Source: Ensifer sp. IC4062 (GTDB lineage Bacteria > Pseudomonadota > Alphaproteobacteria > Rhizobiales > Rhizobiaceae). Taken from it: DNA of 64,000 nt. Shown piece by piece: positions 37,222-46,679 of this stretch. Numbering within the stretch: the first letter of the stretch is position 1; each line of letters opens with the position of its first letter. A program made the translations under genes and the position numbers. The stretch lies in assembly GCF_020193575.1 (NCBI RefSeq), contig NZ_JADYVD010000028.1:1-64000 (forward strand), given 5' to 3'. The notes beneath the pieces are model-generated. The model worked only from the letters and a program-made list of their open reading frames with translations, made no database searches and was not told the DNA's origin.

Positions 37222-38219
37222 TGCACAAGGGGCCGAAGAATCTGATTACCGATGTCGCGGGCCTTTTGGTCGGCAACGCCGAAGACCACCGGCTGAAGTC
37301 CGGTGTCTCGGTCGTGCTTTGCGAACAGCCTGCGACGGCAGCGGTTCAGGTTCTCGGCGGTGCGCCTGGCACGCGGGAGACGGATCTGCTCGCACCGGAA
37401 AATACCGTCCAAACGGTGGACGCTGTCGTACTCTCCGGCGGTTCGGCCTTCGGTCTAGACGCCGCCTCCGGGGTGCAGGCCGCGCTTCGGGAGATGGGAC
37501 GCGGTTTCGAGGTCGGCCCCCACCGAATTCCGATCGTCCCGGCGGCAATTCTCTTCGATCTCGTCAATGGCGGCGATAAGGATTGGGGACGCTTCTCGCC
37601 CTACCGCGAGCTCGGTTATAATGCCGTGCGCGCGGCCGATGCTACATTCCTGACCGGAAGCTCCGGTGCCGGTACGGGCGCACTGACCGCTACCTTCAAA
37701 GGCGGCCTCGGCTCGGCGTCGACGGTGCTCGCCAATGGCATCACGGTCGGGGCGCTCGTGGCCGTCAATGCGCTCGGTTCCGCAACGATCGGCAGCACCC
37801 GCCATTTCTGGGCCGCCCCCTTCGAGCTTGACGACGAGTTCGGTGGTCTCGGCTACCCGGCCCCGATGCCGCAGGATGCGGCGCTGCCGCGCCTCAAGTT
37901 CCGCGAGCGACAATCGGCCGCCGCGAATACGACGATCGCCGTTATCGCGACCGATGCGGTGCTCATCAAGGCTGAGGCGAAGCGGCTGGCCATCGCCGCG
38001 CACGACGGCTTTTCTCGCGCGTTATGGCCATCGCATACGCCGCTCGACGGCGACCTTGTCTTCGCGCTGGCGACCGGCGCGAGCGGCAAGGCGCTTCTGC
38101 TTGAAGACTTCATCGATCTTGGCGCTGCCGCGGCCTCGGCGATGGCTCGCGCGATAGCACGCGGCGTTCACGATGCCGTTGCGGCCGACAACGATACGAA
38201 GCCGTCCTGGTCGCAATAG
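37221..38219 (+). CDS. P1-family peptidase (DmpA-like aminopeptidase)
   Basis: A 332-residue member of peptidase family S58/P1: the N-terminal segment ITDVAGLLVGNAED, GAPGTRETDLLAP, VVLSGGSAFGLDAASGV, GSSGAGTGA and the potential autoprocessing/nucleophile site AANTTIAVIATDA with its conserved Thr. DmpA cleaves N-terminal D- or L-residues from peptides; other members are of unknown specificity. It is translationally coupled to the binding protein (TGATG overlap), so the pair may capture and process a peptide-like solute (inference). Confidence 0.88.
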   Translation: MHKGPKNLITDVAGLLVGNAEDHRLKSGVSVVLCEQPATAAVQVLGGAPGTRETDLLAPENTVQTVDAVVLSGGSAFGLDAASGVQAALREMGRGFEVGPHRIPIVPAAILFDLVNGGDKDWGRFSPYRELGYNAVRAADATFLTGSSGAGTGALTATFKGGLGSASTVLANGITVGALVAVNALGSATIGSTRHFWAAPFELDDEFGGLGYPAPMPQDAALPRLKFRERQSAAANTTIAVIATDAVLIKAEAKRLAIAAHDGFSRALWPSHTPLDGDLVFALATGASGKALLLEDFIDLGAAAASAMARAIARGVHDAVAADNDTKPSWSQ

Positions 38220-38293
38220 CCCGGTATGAGGCAAAGTGTGCGGGGTTTTCCGATCGCATCCTCCGCCTCAACTTATTGGAACCGATGACGTTT

Positions 38294-38324
38294 ATGACGT
38301 TAGGTCGGTTCGGCCTAAAGTCAT
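38294..38324 (+). other. Hairpin in the rpe leader
   Basis: ATGACGTTAGG and CCTAAAGTCAT form an 11-base stem with one mismatch around a nine-base loop, about 90 bases before rpe. The left arm is the second copy of a short direct repeat, ATGACGTT (38285-38292 and 38294-38301). It could be an operator or an mRNA leader structure. Confidence 0.4.
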
Positions 38325-38412
38325 CGCGATCCAGGCGCTCGGCCATGGCTTGTCTCCGATGTTGTTTGCGCGTCGGCGGAATGCTATGGCGCGGGAAACA
38401 TTGGAGCCTGTC

Positions 38413-39090
38413 ATGACTCATCCCATCCGCATTGCCCCGTCGATCCTGGCGTCCAACTTCTCGAAGCTTGGCCAGGAGGTTCGCGATGTCGTCGAAGCCG
38501 GCGCTGACTGGATCCATCTCGACGTCATGGATGGCCATTTCGTGCCGAACATCACCTTCGGCCCGGACGTCATCAAGTCGCTGCGTCCGCATACGAGCGC
38601 AACATTCGACTGCCATCTGATGATTTCGCCCGCCGATCCCTATCTCGAAGCTTTCGCCAAGGCCGGCTGCGATATCCTGACGGTGCACGCCGAGGCGGGT
38701 CCGCATTTGCACCGGTCGCTGCAGACCGTGAGGTCGCTTGGCAAGAAGGCCGGCGTGTCGCTCAATCCCGCAACTCCGGAAAGCGCTATCGAATATGTGC
38801 TGGACACGATCGATCTGATCCTGGTCATGACGGTCAATCCAGGCTTCGGCGGACAGAAGTTCATCCACGCCACCGAAGAGAAGATCCGGCGGATCAAGAC
38901 CATGGTGGGCGACCGGCCGATCGAGATCGAGGTCGATGGCGGCGTCACGCCGGAGACAGCCGCGCTGCCCGTCAAGGCCGGTGCCAACGTGCTGGTTGCG
39001 GGCTCGGCCGTCTTCAAGGGCGATTCTGTCGAGACCTATCGCACGGCAATCGACGCGATCCGCAAATCCGCGGAGAAGGCGCGCGGATGA
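38413..39090 (+). CDS. rpe: Ribulose-phosphate 3-epimerase
   Basis: A 225-residue TIM-barrel enzyme interconverting ribulose-5-phosphate and xylulose-5-phosphate in the pentose phosphate pathway and Calvin cycle. Conserved segments are [48 protein letters not shown] and [15 protein letters not shown] lies six bases before the ATG at 38413; the open frame continues upstream without support. The downstream DUF2259 gene overlaps by four bases, so they form an operon. Confidence 0.96.
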   Translation: MTHPIRIAPSILASNFSKLGQEVRDVVEAGADWIHLDVMDGHFVPNITFGPDVIKSLRPHTSATFDCHLMISPADPYLEAFAKAGCDILTVHAEAGPHLHRSLQTVRSLGKKAGVSLNPATPESAIEYVLDTIDLILVMTVNPGFGGQKFIHATEEKIRRIKTMVGDRPIEIEVDGGVTPETAALPVKAGANVLVAGSAVFKGDSVETYRTAIDAIRKSAEKARG

Positions 39091-39830
39091 GCATACGGGC
39101 GGTCGTGACCACATTGCTCCTGGCAGCGGCGACGATTGCGGCCGCTGAGGTGCGTGCTGGAGACTTTGCCGCGTTGCAGCCGATCGGCTTTTCGTCCGAT
39201 GGCAACGTCTTCGCCTTCGAGGAATATGGCGTCCAGGACGGTTCCGGCTTTCCCTATTCGACGATTTATGTCCTCGATACGCGTAAAGACGCCTTCCTGC
39301 CTGGCGCCCCTGTCCGCGTCGTCATCGAGAAGGACGGTGGCGCATTGCACGAAGCGCGCCGCGAGGCGCAACGCCGTGCCGCACCGCTGATCGATGCTTA
39401 CCGCTTGGCGGACATGCCCGGGATACTGGCCGCATATAATCCCGTGACTGAAAGAAACAGCGCAGACCACACGCTGAGCTATGATGCCTTTCCGGCCAAT
39501 GAGCCGTTCCGCAGGAGCTACGCGCTGAAGCTCGAGGAGAAGAGTTTCGAGCCTCAGGGCGTGTGCAGCAGCTTCTTGAAGCAGGTCAAGGGTTTCCGGC
39601 TGGTGATGACGGAGAAGGCCGGGAAACCAGCAGCGGACCTGTTGCAGGAGGACACGCGCATCCCCGAAAGCCGTCGCTGTCCGACGGCTTATCGCATTGG
39701 TGGCGTCGTAACCCGTATCAACAATGACGGATCCGAAGTCCATGTGATCATGATCCTGGTCAAATCGCTCGGTTTCGAGGGCTCGACAGATGGCCGCTGG
39801 ATTGCCCTGCCGGTACGGCTTCCCAAATGA
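39087..39830 (+). CDS. Exported DUF2259 protein
   Basis: A 247-residue secreted protein with a signal peptide ([24 protein letters not shown]). The mature part begins [20 protein letters not shown] and matches DUF2259, a family of predicted periplasmic proteins common in rhizobia. The beta-propeller-like phrase [11 protein letters not shown] is visible. Function is unknown. The start overlaps rpe by four bases and the stop overlaps the next gene by four bases, so all three are co-translated. Confidence 0.85.
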   Translation: MSIRAVVTTLLLAAATIAAAEVRAGDFAALQPIGFSSDGNVFAFEEYGVQDGSGFPYSTIYVLDTRKDAFLPGAPVRVVIEKDGGALHEARREAQRRAAPLIDAYRLADMPGILAAYNPVTERNSADHTLSYDAFPANEPFRRSYALKLEEKSFEPQGVCSSFLKQVKGFRLVMTEKAGKPAADLLQEDTRIPESRRCPTAYRIGGVVTRINNDGSEVHVIMILVKSLGFEGSTDGRWIALPVRLPK

Positions 39831-40387
39831 CAAGTGATGAGCATGCCGCCAAATCGCCAGTGCTTTTTTCCGCTGTCGGGCCGGCGAAACGATCGCGGTT
39901 GGTGCGCTCGCTCCCCAAGCGGCGGGAAACGCTCATCGGTGCCCCAGCCTGGGCCTTGGCAATGGCCATATCCGCCTGGCTGGCGCTTTGGCTGCGCGGA
40001 AACGAAGCGGACTTCCACCTCAGGGACATCTTGCTGCTCTACGCGATTGGCGGCCTGCTGTCTTGGCCGCTTTCGCTGTTCGCGGCGCGTTATGCAGCGC
40101 ATGGACGAGCGGTAGAGACTCGCTTCGCGGCGTTTCTCCTGTGCCTGATCGCAGGCACCGCAGGTACGACGGCATGCCTCTTCGCCTTTGACTACCGGAT
40201 ATTCTATGCGCAGTGGCATGCGGCTGCGGGCACGCGCACATGGCTCTTCCAGTTCCTGTTCACGTCGCTCGCCGCGCTCTACCAGTTTCTGGTCCTCGGC
40301 GTCCGGCTCTACCTACCGCTCGGACTGGCCGCCCTTGTCGTCGCGAGCCTTTGGTTTGCGCGATCGGACATGCGCCAACGGCGTTGA
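39827..40387 (+). CDS. Membrane protein of unknown function, four membrane segments
   Basis: A 186-residue hypothetical protein with a polar N terminus of about 40 residues and four predicted membrane helices (about residues 41-56, 67-87, 102-120 and 144-178, the last possibly two). No family is recognised. The start overlaps the DUF2259 gene by four bases (ATGA), making it the third gene of the rpe operon. Ends in a basic RSDMRQRR tail. Confidence 0.7.
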   Translation: MTSDEHAAKSPVLFSAVGPAKRSRLVRSLPKRRETLIGAPAWALAMAISAWLALWLRGNEADFHLRDILLLYAIGGLLSWPLSLFAARYAAHGRAVETRFAAFLLCLIAGTAGTTACLFAFDYRIFYAQWHAAAGTRTWLFQFLFTSLAALYQFLVLGVRLYLPLGLAALVVASLWFARSDMRQRR

Positions 40388-40449
40388 GCTTGGTCGCCAT
40401 CTTTGATAGAGGCACAGCCATCCTTGACAGACGACGAAAGCTTAAGCCC

Positions 40450-41751
40450 ATGATCCCCCGTTATTCCCGGCCGGAAATGGTGGCCATCTGGTCGCCGGAA
40501 ACGAAATTCCGTATCTGGTTCGAGATCGAGGCGCATGCCTGCGATGCCCTCGCCGAAATCGGCGTCATCCCCAAGGAAGCGGCGAAGACAATTTGGGAAA
40601 AGGGCGGCGCGGCAAAGTTCGACGTTGCCCGGATCGACGAGATCGAGGCCGTCACCAAGCACGACGTCATCGCTTTTCTCACCCACCTTGCGGAGTTCGT
40701 CGGGCCTGACAGCCGTTTCGTCCATCAGGGCATGACCTCGTCGGACGTGCTCGACACCTGCTTCAACGTGCAACTCGTGCGCGCGACGGACCTCCTGCTC
40801 GCCGACCTCGATAAGCTGCTTGAAGCGCTGAAGCGCCGTGCTTTCGAACACAAGGACACGGTCACCATCGGCCGTTCGCACGGCATCCACGCCGAGCCCA
40901 CCACATTCGGCATCAAGCTGGCGCTTGCCTATGCGGAATTCGATCGCTGTAAGCAGCGCCTCCTGGCCGCACGCGAAGAGGTTGCGACCGGCGCCATTTC
41001 CGGCGCTGTCGGCACCTTTGCCAATATCGATCCACGGGTCGAGGAGCACGTCGCAAAGGCTCTCGGCCTGAAGCCGGAACCGGTCTCGACGCAGGTCATC
41101 CCGCGTGACCGCCACGCCATGTATTTCGCGACGCTCGGCGTCATCGCCTCTTCGATCGAGCGTCTTGCGACGGAAATCCGCCATCTGCAGCGCACCGAGG
41201 TGCTGGAAGCCGAGGAATATTTCTCCCCCGGCCAGAAGGGCTCCTCGGCCATGCCGCACAAGCGCAATCCGGTCCTGACGGAAAACCTGACCGGCCTTGC
41301 CCGCATGGTCCGCGCCTTCGTCGTACCAGCCATGGAAAACGTCGCGCTCTGGCATGAACGCGATATTTCGCACTCCTCGGTCGAACGCATGATCGGACCG
41401 GACGCGACGGTGACCCTCGATTTCGCACTGGCGCGGCTGACCGGCGTCATCGACAAGTTGCTCGTCTATCCCGAGAACATGATGAAGAACCTGAACAAGT
41501 TCCGCGGACTTGTTCACTCCCAGCGCGTGCTGCTCGCGCTCACGCAGGCCGGCGTTTCACGCGAGGATGCCTACCGGCTCGTTCAGCGCAATGCCATGAA
41601 GGTATGGGAGCAGGGCAAGGATTTCCTTGAGGAATTGCTGGCCGACATCGAAGTTCGGGCGGCGCTTTCGGAAGAGGAAATCCGCGAGAAATTCGATCTC
41701 GGTTACCACACCAAGCATGTCGACACGATCTTCAAGCGTGTCTTTGGCTGA
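40450..41751 (+). CDS. purB: Adenylosuccinate lyase
   Basis: A 433-residue fumarase-superfamily enzyme acting twice in purine synthesis, releasing fumarate from SAICAR and from adenylosuccinate. Signatures: MIPRYSRPEMVAIWSPETKF at the start, HQGMTSSDVLDT, GRSHGIHAEPTTFGIK and the catalytic loop GSSAMPHKRNP. The start at 40450 is set by the family N terminus; the upstream part of the frame overlaps the preceding gene. A RIME-like repeat follows the stop. Confidence 0.97.
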   Translation: MIPRYSRPEMVAIWSPETKFRIWFEIEAHACDALAEIGVIPKEAAKTIWEKGGAAKFDVARIDEIEAVTKHDVIAFLTHLAEFVGPDSRFVHQGMTSSDVLDTCFNVQLVRATDLLLADLDKLLEALKRRAFEHKDTVTIGRSHGIHAEPTTFGIKLALAYAEFDRCKQRLLAAREEVATGAISGAVGTFANIDPRVEEHVAKALGLKPEPVSTQVIPRDRHAMYFATLGVIASSIERLATEIRHLQRTEVLEAEEYFSPGQKGSSAMPHKRNPVLTENLTGLARMVRAFVVPAMENVALWHERDISHSSVERMIGPDATVTLDFALARLTGVIDKLLVYPENMMKNLNKFRGLVHSQRVLLALTQAGVSREDAYRLVQRNAMKVWEQGKDFLEELLADIEVRAALSEEEIREKFDLGYHTKHVDTIFKRVFG

Positions 41752-41770
41752 CAACAACAAGACAGGCTGC

Positions 41771-41873
41771 TGCATGATTCCTTAAATCGGAATCGATTTA
41801 GGGACAAAATCATGCAGAAGCTCAAAGTTCTACAGCGATCTTTGCGCGTCTGATTAGACGCTCGGCGCTGTAG
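41771..41873 (+). repeat. RIME-like intergenic repeat, full copy A
   Basis: A 103-base element of two palindromes: TGCATGATT (41771-41779) with AATCATGCA (41808-41816), then CTACAGCG (41830-41837) with CGCTGTAG (41866-41873) enclosing GCGTCTGATTAGACGC. It closely matches the copy at 48300-48401. The two-palindrome design and spacing resemble the Rhizobium-specific intergenic mosaic element. Located 20 bases after purB, where it may also stop transcription. Confidence 0.75.
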
Positions 41874-42020
41874 TCTCGGCGCGGGACATGGTGATGTTGT
41901 GCATGAATACAAACGCTCGCATTCGGTGCATTTTGTTCGAGTGCGGGCGAGCTTATTAGCAAGTTGTTCAGAAGTAATGTGAGAACTTCCATATCTGTCT
42001 AATCAGGTTTCGGGGAAGCC

Positions 42021-42329
42021 ATGACTTACAGGGACAGTGTTCAGCGCGCATCGCCGCGCACGCAGACGAAAATAACCGGTAAGGTTACCTGCAAATTCGG
42101 GTCGAGCAACGGGGTTGTCAGGGACCTTTCCGACGAGGGTATCTGCTTCCAGCTGCTTTTCGACATCGGTGCCCAGACCGGACAGGAAGTGACGATCCAG
42201 AGCGAAGAGCTCGGCTATCTGACGGGGATTGTGCGCTGGTATCGCGGCGACAAGATCGGCATCAAGCTGAAGCTCTCGTCGAACACCGCGGCGCAGATCT
42301 CATCCTATTATAAATACTTCCGCCCATAA
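42021..42329 (+). CDS. PilZ-domain protein
   Basis: A 102-residue single PilZ domain, a cyclic di-GMP receptor. The N-terminal arginine motif is approximated by QRASPRTQTK and the second motif is DLSDEGICF ([DN]xSxxG), followed by VRWYRGDKIGIKL. GGGGAAG precedes the ATG. Target unknown; such proteins often act on motility, polysaccharide or gene expression. Two GGDEF proteins elsewhere in the window could supply the signal. Confidence 0.85.
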   Translation: MTYRDSVQRASPRTQTKITGKVTCKFGSSNGVVRDLSDEGICFQLLFDIGAQTGQEVTIQSEELGYLTGIVRWYRGDKIGIKLKLSSNTAAQISSYYKYFRP

Positions 42330-42375
42330 CCGCGCCGTCATCGGGCGGCGAACCGATGAACTCGCGCAAAAACAA

Positions 42376-42402
42376 TCGCGGCGATCTTCGAGATCGCCGC
42401 GA
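42376..42402 (-). terminator. Terminator of the DUF2189 gene
   Basis: TCGCGGCGATCT-TCG-AGATCGCCGCGA is a perfect 12-base stem. On the minus strand it is followed by TTGTTTTTG, a fair T run, and it lies 21 bases beyond the DUF2189 stop. It probably also stops the convergent PilZ transcript. Confidence 0.75.
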
Positions 42403-42423
42403 CGCCGTTGAAGGACCTGCCGT

Positions 42424-43239
42424 TCAGCTTTGGCGGCTGGTCGACTCCGGTTCCACCATCTTCCGATAGAGATGCCATGTGGCGTGGCCGAAAATCGGCA
42501 TGATGACGGCCAAGCCGACGAAGACCGGTATGGAGCCAATCACCAGTCCCGCTGCGATGATGAGGCCCCAGCAGGCGACCGGCACCGGATTGGTGAGTGT
42601 CGCGCGGATCGAGGTCTCGACGGCCGCGACGGCGCCGACATCGCGGTCAAGCAGCAACGGGAAAGTAACCACGCTGATCGAGAGCACGATGACGGCGAAG
42701 ACAAAGCCGACCGCGTTGCCGATAACGATGAGATTCCAACCCTCTGGCGTGCCGATAATGCCGTTCCAAAAGGCCGAAATCGAATTCGGCGGAACCGTTC
42801 CGAAAATTCTGACGTAAAGCGCCTGTGCAACCAGAAGCCAAGCAATGAATATAACGAACAGCATGGCGGCGACTGCCAAAATCGAGGGCAACGCCGGCGA
42901 GCGGTGCAATCGCAAGGCGTGCGGCCATGATGCATCCATGCCCAACTCACGGCGCCGGCTGATCTCGTAGAGGCCGATTGCCGCGACAGGACCGATGAGG
43001 GCGAAGCCGGACGCAAGCGGATAGAGCAACGGTAGCATGTTTGCGCCCGCACTCCAGGTTATCAGTACTGCACCGGCGATAGGGTATATCAAGCACAAGA
43101 AAACATAATGCGACGGCTTCTCGCGAAAATCATCCAAGCCGAGACGCAACGCATCGAACACATCCGCAATGCCAATCTTTCGTATACCGATATGCGAGAC
43201 TCTCGCATTCGCCCCCGACAGGACATGGAAAGTTGTCAT
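42424..43239 (-). CDS. DUF2189 integral membrane protein
   Basis: A 271-residue membrane protein with about six hydrophobic segments from residue 45 on, matching DUF2189: VFDALRLGLDDFREKPSHY, LYEISRRRELG and VVTFPLLLDRDVGAVAAV. Function is unknown; some relatives are annotated next to cytochrome oxidase genes. It is monocistronic between convergent PilZ and the divergent hydrolase gene. Confidence 0.82.
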   Translation of the reverse strand: MTTFHVLSGANARVSHIGIRKIGIADVFDALRLGLDDFREKPSHYVFLCLIYPIAGAVLITWSAGANMLPLLYPLASGFALIGPVAAIGLYEISRRRELGMDASWPHALRLHRSPALPSILAVAAMLFVIFIAWLLVAQALYVRIFGTVPPNSISAFWNGIIGTPEGWNLIVIGNAVGFVFAVIVLSISVVTFPLLLDRDVGAVAAVETSIRATLTNPVPVACWGLIIAAGLVIGSIPVFVGLAVIMPIFGHATWHLYRKMVEPESTSRQS

Positions 43240-43399
43240 GGCTCACACTCCTCAACGAACCAGAGCGGCCACGGACCCGCGACAGCGGTAAAACTAGCCG
43301 CTGTCAAACCGCGACCGGCGCCTTCGATTATACAGAAAATGCGGCCTCTGTCGCCTGTGCCTTGACTTCGGCGCTTTTCATCTCCAAATCGCCGCAATC

Positions 43400-43954
43400 A
43401 TGAAGGTTTCAGAAGCTGACATCCTGATCGTGCCGGGCTACACCAATTCCGGCCCGGCGCATTGGCAAAGCCGCTGGGAGCGAAAGCTCTCGACGGCGCG
43501 CCGCGTCGAGCAAGCTGAGTGGGCGAAGCCTGTGCGCGAGGACTGGGTGGCGCGGATGATCGAGGCAGTCAATGCCGCGCAAAAGCCGGTCGTCATCGTC
43601 GCACATTCGCTGGGGGTCGCCACGGCGATCCATGCCCTGCCCCATTGCGCGAAGAAGATCGCAGGCGCCTTCCTAGTCGCGCCCCCGGACGTTGCCAATC
43701 CCAAGATCCGACCGAAGCATCTGATGACCTTCGGCCCCTACCCACGCGATCCTCTATCCTTTCCGTCGCTGATGGTAGCAAGCCGCAACGATCCTTTCGG
43801 ATCCTATGAGCACGCCGGAGACATCGCCAACGCCTGGGGCTCGTTGTTGATCGATGCCGGCGAATCCGGTCACATCAATGCCGAATCCGGCCACGGCCCG
43901 TGGCCCGAGGGCACGATGGTTTTTGCCCAGTTCCTCAGCCGCCTACGGTCATAA
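43400..43954 (+). CDS. RBBP9/YdeN-type serine hydrolase
   Basis: A 184-residue alpha/beta hydrolase of the RBBP9/YdeN family: ILIVPGYTNSGPAHWQSRWE, nucleophile elbow VAHSLGVATA, acid region ASRNDPFGS and catalytic His in AGESGHINAESGHGPWPEG. Bacterial members have unknown substrates. No signal peptide, so it is cytoplasmic. Its ribosome binding site is weak. Confidence 0.85.
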   Translation: MKVSEADILIVPGYTNSGPAHWQSRWERKLSTARRVEQAEWAKPVREDWVARMIEAVNAAQKPVVIVAHSLGVATAIHALPHCAKKIAGAFLVAPPDVANPKIRPKHLMTFGPYPRDPLSFPSLMVASRNDPFGSYEHAGDIANAWGSLLIDAGESGHINAESGHGPWPEGTMVFAQFLSRLRS

Positions 43955-44042
43955 AGGTTAGCGGCGGAACCGCACGCCGTTAATCGGAATTTCACTGCTA
44001 GGAGATCATCTTAGGCTGCGAATTCTCAGGATCCGGGGATAG

Positions 44043-46505
44043 ATGACCGAGCCGCGGGAACCAATCGACAGCGGCGATGAGCCGACAAGACAAGACAGCT
44101 TAGGGCCGGGTACAATGGATCAAATCCCGGCGGGCATCATGCTTTTCGATGCGCACGATGTCATATGCGCCGCCAATGCGTTAGCGCTCCGGATGCTTGG
44201 GCGGACCGCCGACGAACTCATCGGCGCACCGATCGCCGCATTCGTGCACGGCGAAGATCTTCCGGCACTCGTGCCTGTCCACAAAACGCAGCGATCGGCG
44301 GAGCCGGCGGTCGTGCGTTTTCTCGGCGCATCCGCCACGCGTTCGATGCTCGTTCTGGTGGCGCCTCTTCTTGTTGCGCAAGGAGCCGCGGCGACGAGGA
44401 TACTGGCGATGCTTCCGGCCGATAGTCTGGTTTCGCAAATCGCTAGCCTGCGCAAGGACGAGACACGCTGGAAATATGCCCTTGAAAGCGCGTTGGAAGG
44501 TGTCTGGGACCACGACTACGAAACCGGCAATCTGTTCTATTCCTCGACCTGGCGACGTCTGCGGGGATTGCCGGATGACGCGGAGGTTGATGGCACGCTG
44601 GAGAAATGGATCGAAAACGTCCATCCGGATGACCGAGCACACGTTCTCGCGTGCATCGAACGCCAAGATTCGGGCGAGGCTCAGTTCAACACATTCGAGT
44701 ATCGTGAGCGCCATGCCGACGGTCGCTGGATCTGGATCGAGAGCCGGGGCGCATCGGTTGCTTATGGCCCTGACGGCAAGCCGTGCCGCATCATCGGCAC
44801 CGATACCGACATTACGGCGCGCAAGGAAGCAGAGGCCCGGCTCGAGGAAATTTCGCGCCGCCTGCAACTGGCGCTCGATGTTTCCAGGATCGGCGTCTTC
44901 GAGCATAACCTCGATACCGGCGTTTCGCACTGGGACGAAGCCATGTTCAGGATGTACGGCCTGGACCCCGCCGGCCAAGCGCCTTCGTCCGCGGGTTGGG
45001 AGAGCGTCTTGCACCCCGAGGACAAGGAGGCAGCGATCAGACGCGTCGACGACGCGATCGCTAACGGCACACCTTTCACCAACGCGTTCCGCATCATAAG
45101 GCCCGATGGCGTCGTCCGTCACATCCGCTCCAACGCTGCGTTCCATACCGACCTCGATGGTGCAATGAGGCTCGTCGGCGCCAATTGGGACGTGACCGAG
45201 GATATCGCCCTGCAGGAGGAATTGAGGCGGGCAAAATCCTTTGCCGAGGCGCGAAACTGTGAGCTCGAGGCGGCGCGTGTCAGCATCGAATACAACGCAC
45301 TGCACGATCATCTAACGGATCTGCCGAACCGCCGTTATCTTGATCGGGTCCTGACGGAAGCGCGTGTCGTCAACGCCATACTTCATATCGATCTGGATCG
45401 CTTCAAGCAGATCAACGACACCCTCGGTCATCAGGCCGGTGACGCAATGCTCGTGCATGCTGCGACTGTGCTGAGGTCACATGCCGAGCGGGATGATTTC
45501 ATCGCGCGCATCGGTGGCGACGAATTCGTCATCGTATGTCGCAACGGCCGGGATTCGACGCAACTAGCACAGCTTGCCGGGCGCATCATTCAGGCCTTCC
45601 GCCGTCCCGTCCCCTATGCCGGCCAACTGTGCCGTCTTGGCGCAAGCATTGGCGTTTCCCGGGATGGAGGCAGGCTCACCGATCCCAAGCAGCTCCTGAT
45701 GGACGCCGACATCGCGCTCTATCGCGCCAAGAGCCTTGGCCGCGACCGCTTTGAACTCTTTTCCGACGAGATGCAGAACCAGATCCTGACTGCGAAGCGG
45801 ATCGGTGACGAGCTGCGCGAAGCCCTCGAAAAAAAGCAGTTCGTTCCCTTCTACCAACCCCAGTTCGATGCCCGCACTCTGGAGATCACAGGCGTCGAGA
45901 CCCTGGTGCGCTGGAACCACCCGGAACGCGGGGTCCTAGCGCCCGTGCAATTCCTCAAGATTGCCGAGGATATCAATCTACTCGCAGCAATAGACCGCAT
46001 GGTGGTGGAAATGGCCTATGCCGACTTCCGCGCCTGGCAGCGGCAGGGGCTCACCATCCCCAAGCTCTCGGTCAATATTTCCTCGCGCCGCCTGCGCGAT
46101 CCTCAACTCGTCTCCGACCTGCGAGAAATGAGGATCCCGCCCGGCGTCATGTCGTTCGAGCTGCTCGAATCGATCTTTCTCGACGAGTTCGAGGATGAAG
46201 TGGCGGAAACGATCGCAGCCCTGAACGAGCTCGGTATAGATATCGAGATCGATGACTTTGGCACCGGCCACGCATCGATCATCGGCCTCCTCAAACTCAA
46301 CCCGGCGCGCCTGAAGATCGATCGCGCTCTCGTGGGTCCGGTCACGGAAAACAGCAAACAGCAAAAGCTGGTGCGCGCCATTATCGACATCGGCCACTCG
46401 TTGAACATCAAAGTTGTCGCCGAAGGCGTCGAAACCTGGGCCCACGCCGCACTGCTCGCCGACCTCGGCTGCGACGTCCTGCAAGGCTATGCACTGGCCA
46501 AATGA
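44043..46505 (+). CDS. PAS-PAS-PAS-GGDEF-EAL signalling protein, probably 3'-truncated by frameshift
   Basis: An 820-residue soluble cyclic di-GMP enzyme. Three PAS domains fill residues about 20-400, then GGDEF (ARIGGDEFVIV) and EAL. The GGDEF motif is intact; an RxxD inhibitory site is not present (ERDD at that place). The EAL signature reads ETL (GVETLVRW) with other catalytic motifs kept: NISSRRL, ELLESIF, DDFGTGHAS and KIDRAL. The protein stops right after QGYALAK, where relatives continue with a KPM-type tail. That tail is encoded in the next frame (46502-46585), pointing to a four-base deletion. No transmembrane segment is seen. Confidence 0.9.
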   Translation: MTEPREPIDSGDEPTRQDSLGPGTMDQIPAGIMLFDAHDVICAANALALRMLGRTADELIGAPIAAFVHGEDLPALVPVHKTQRSAEPAVVRFLGASATRSMLVLVAPLLVAQGAAATRILAMLPADSLVSQIASLRKDETRWKYALESALEGVWDHDYETGNLFYSSTWRRLRGLPDDAEVDGTLEKWIENVHPDDRAHVLACIERQDSGEAQFNTFEYRERHADGRWIWIESRGASVAYGPDGKPCRIIGTDTDITARKEAEARLEEISRRLQLALDVSRIGVFEHNLDTGVSHWDEAMFRMYGLDPAGQAPSSAGWESVLHPEDKEAAIRRVDDAIANGTPFTNAFRIIRPDGVVRHIRSNAAFHTDLDGAMRLVGANWDVTEDIALQEELRRAKSFAEARNCELEAARVSIEYNALHDHLTDLPNRRYLDRVLTEARVVNAILHIDLDRFKQINDTLGHQAGDAMLVHAATVLRSHAERDDFIARIGGDEFVIVCRNGRDSTQLAQLAGRIIQAFRRPVPYAGQLCRLGASIGVSRDGGRLTDPKQLLMDADIALYRAKSLGRDRFELFSDEMQNQILTAKRIGDELREALEKKQFVPFYQPQFDARTLEITGVETLVRWNHPERGVLAPVQFLKIAEDINLLAAIDRMVVEMAYADFRAWQRQGLTIPKLSVNISSRRLRDPQLVSDLREMRIPPGVMSFELLESIFLDEFEDEVAETIAALNELGIDIEIDDFGTGHASIIGLLKLNPARLKIDRALVGPVTENSKQQKLVRAIIDIGHSLNIKVVAEGVETWAHAALLADLGCDVLQGYALAK

Positions 46506-46585
46506 GCCGGCAGGATTTCGACAAATTTGTCCAAGGCGGTTTCAACGTGCCGCGCACCGTTTTGGAAGCGCGCCGGAGGCGGTGA
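46502..46585 (+). other. Out-of-frame C-terminal tail of the EAL protein
   Basis: The frame starting with ATG at 46502 reads MSRQDFDKFVQGGFNVPRTV and ends RRRR at 46585. It starts at the EAL gene's stop (ATGA). Inserting four bases (such as CCGA) after AAA would join the frames to give ...GYALAKPMSRQDFDKF, the usual end of an EAL domain. It is therefore more likely a broken tail than a separate gene. Confidence 0.55.
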
Positions 46586-46679
46586 CGGAGCGGACTGCGG
46601 TGAGACGCTTTTGCTCGGGAAAAAAATGCCGCCCGGCCTTCTGCCGCGCGGCACCATTGCTCTTTCGCTTTTTGCGAGA

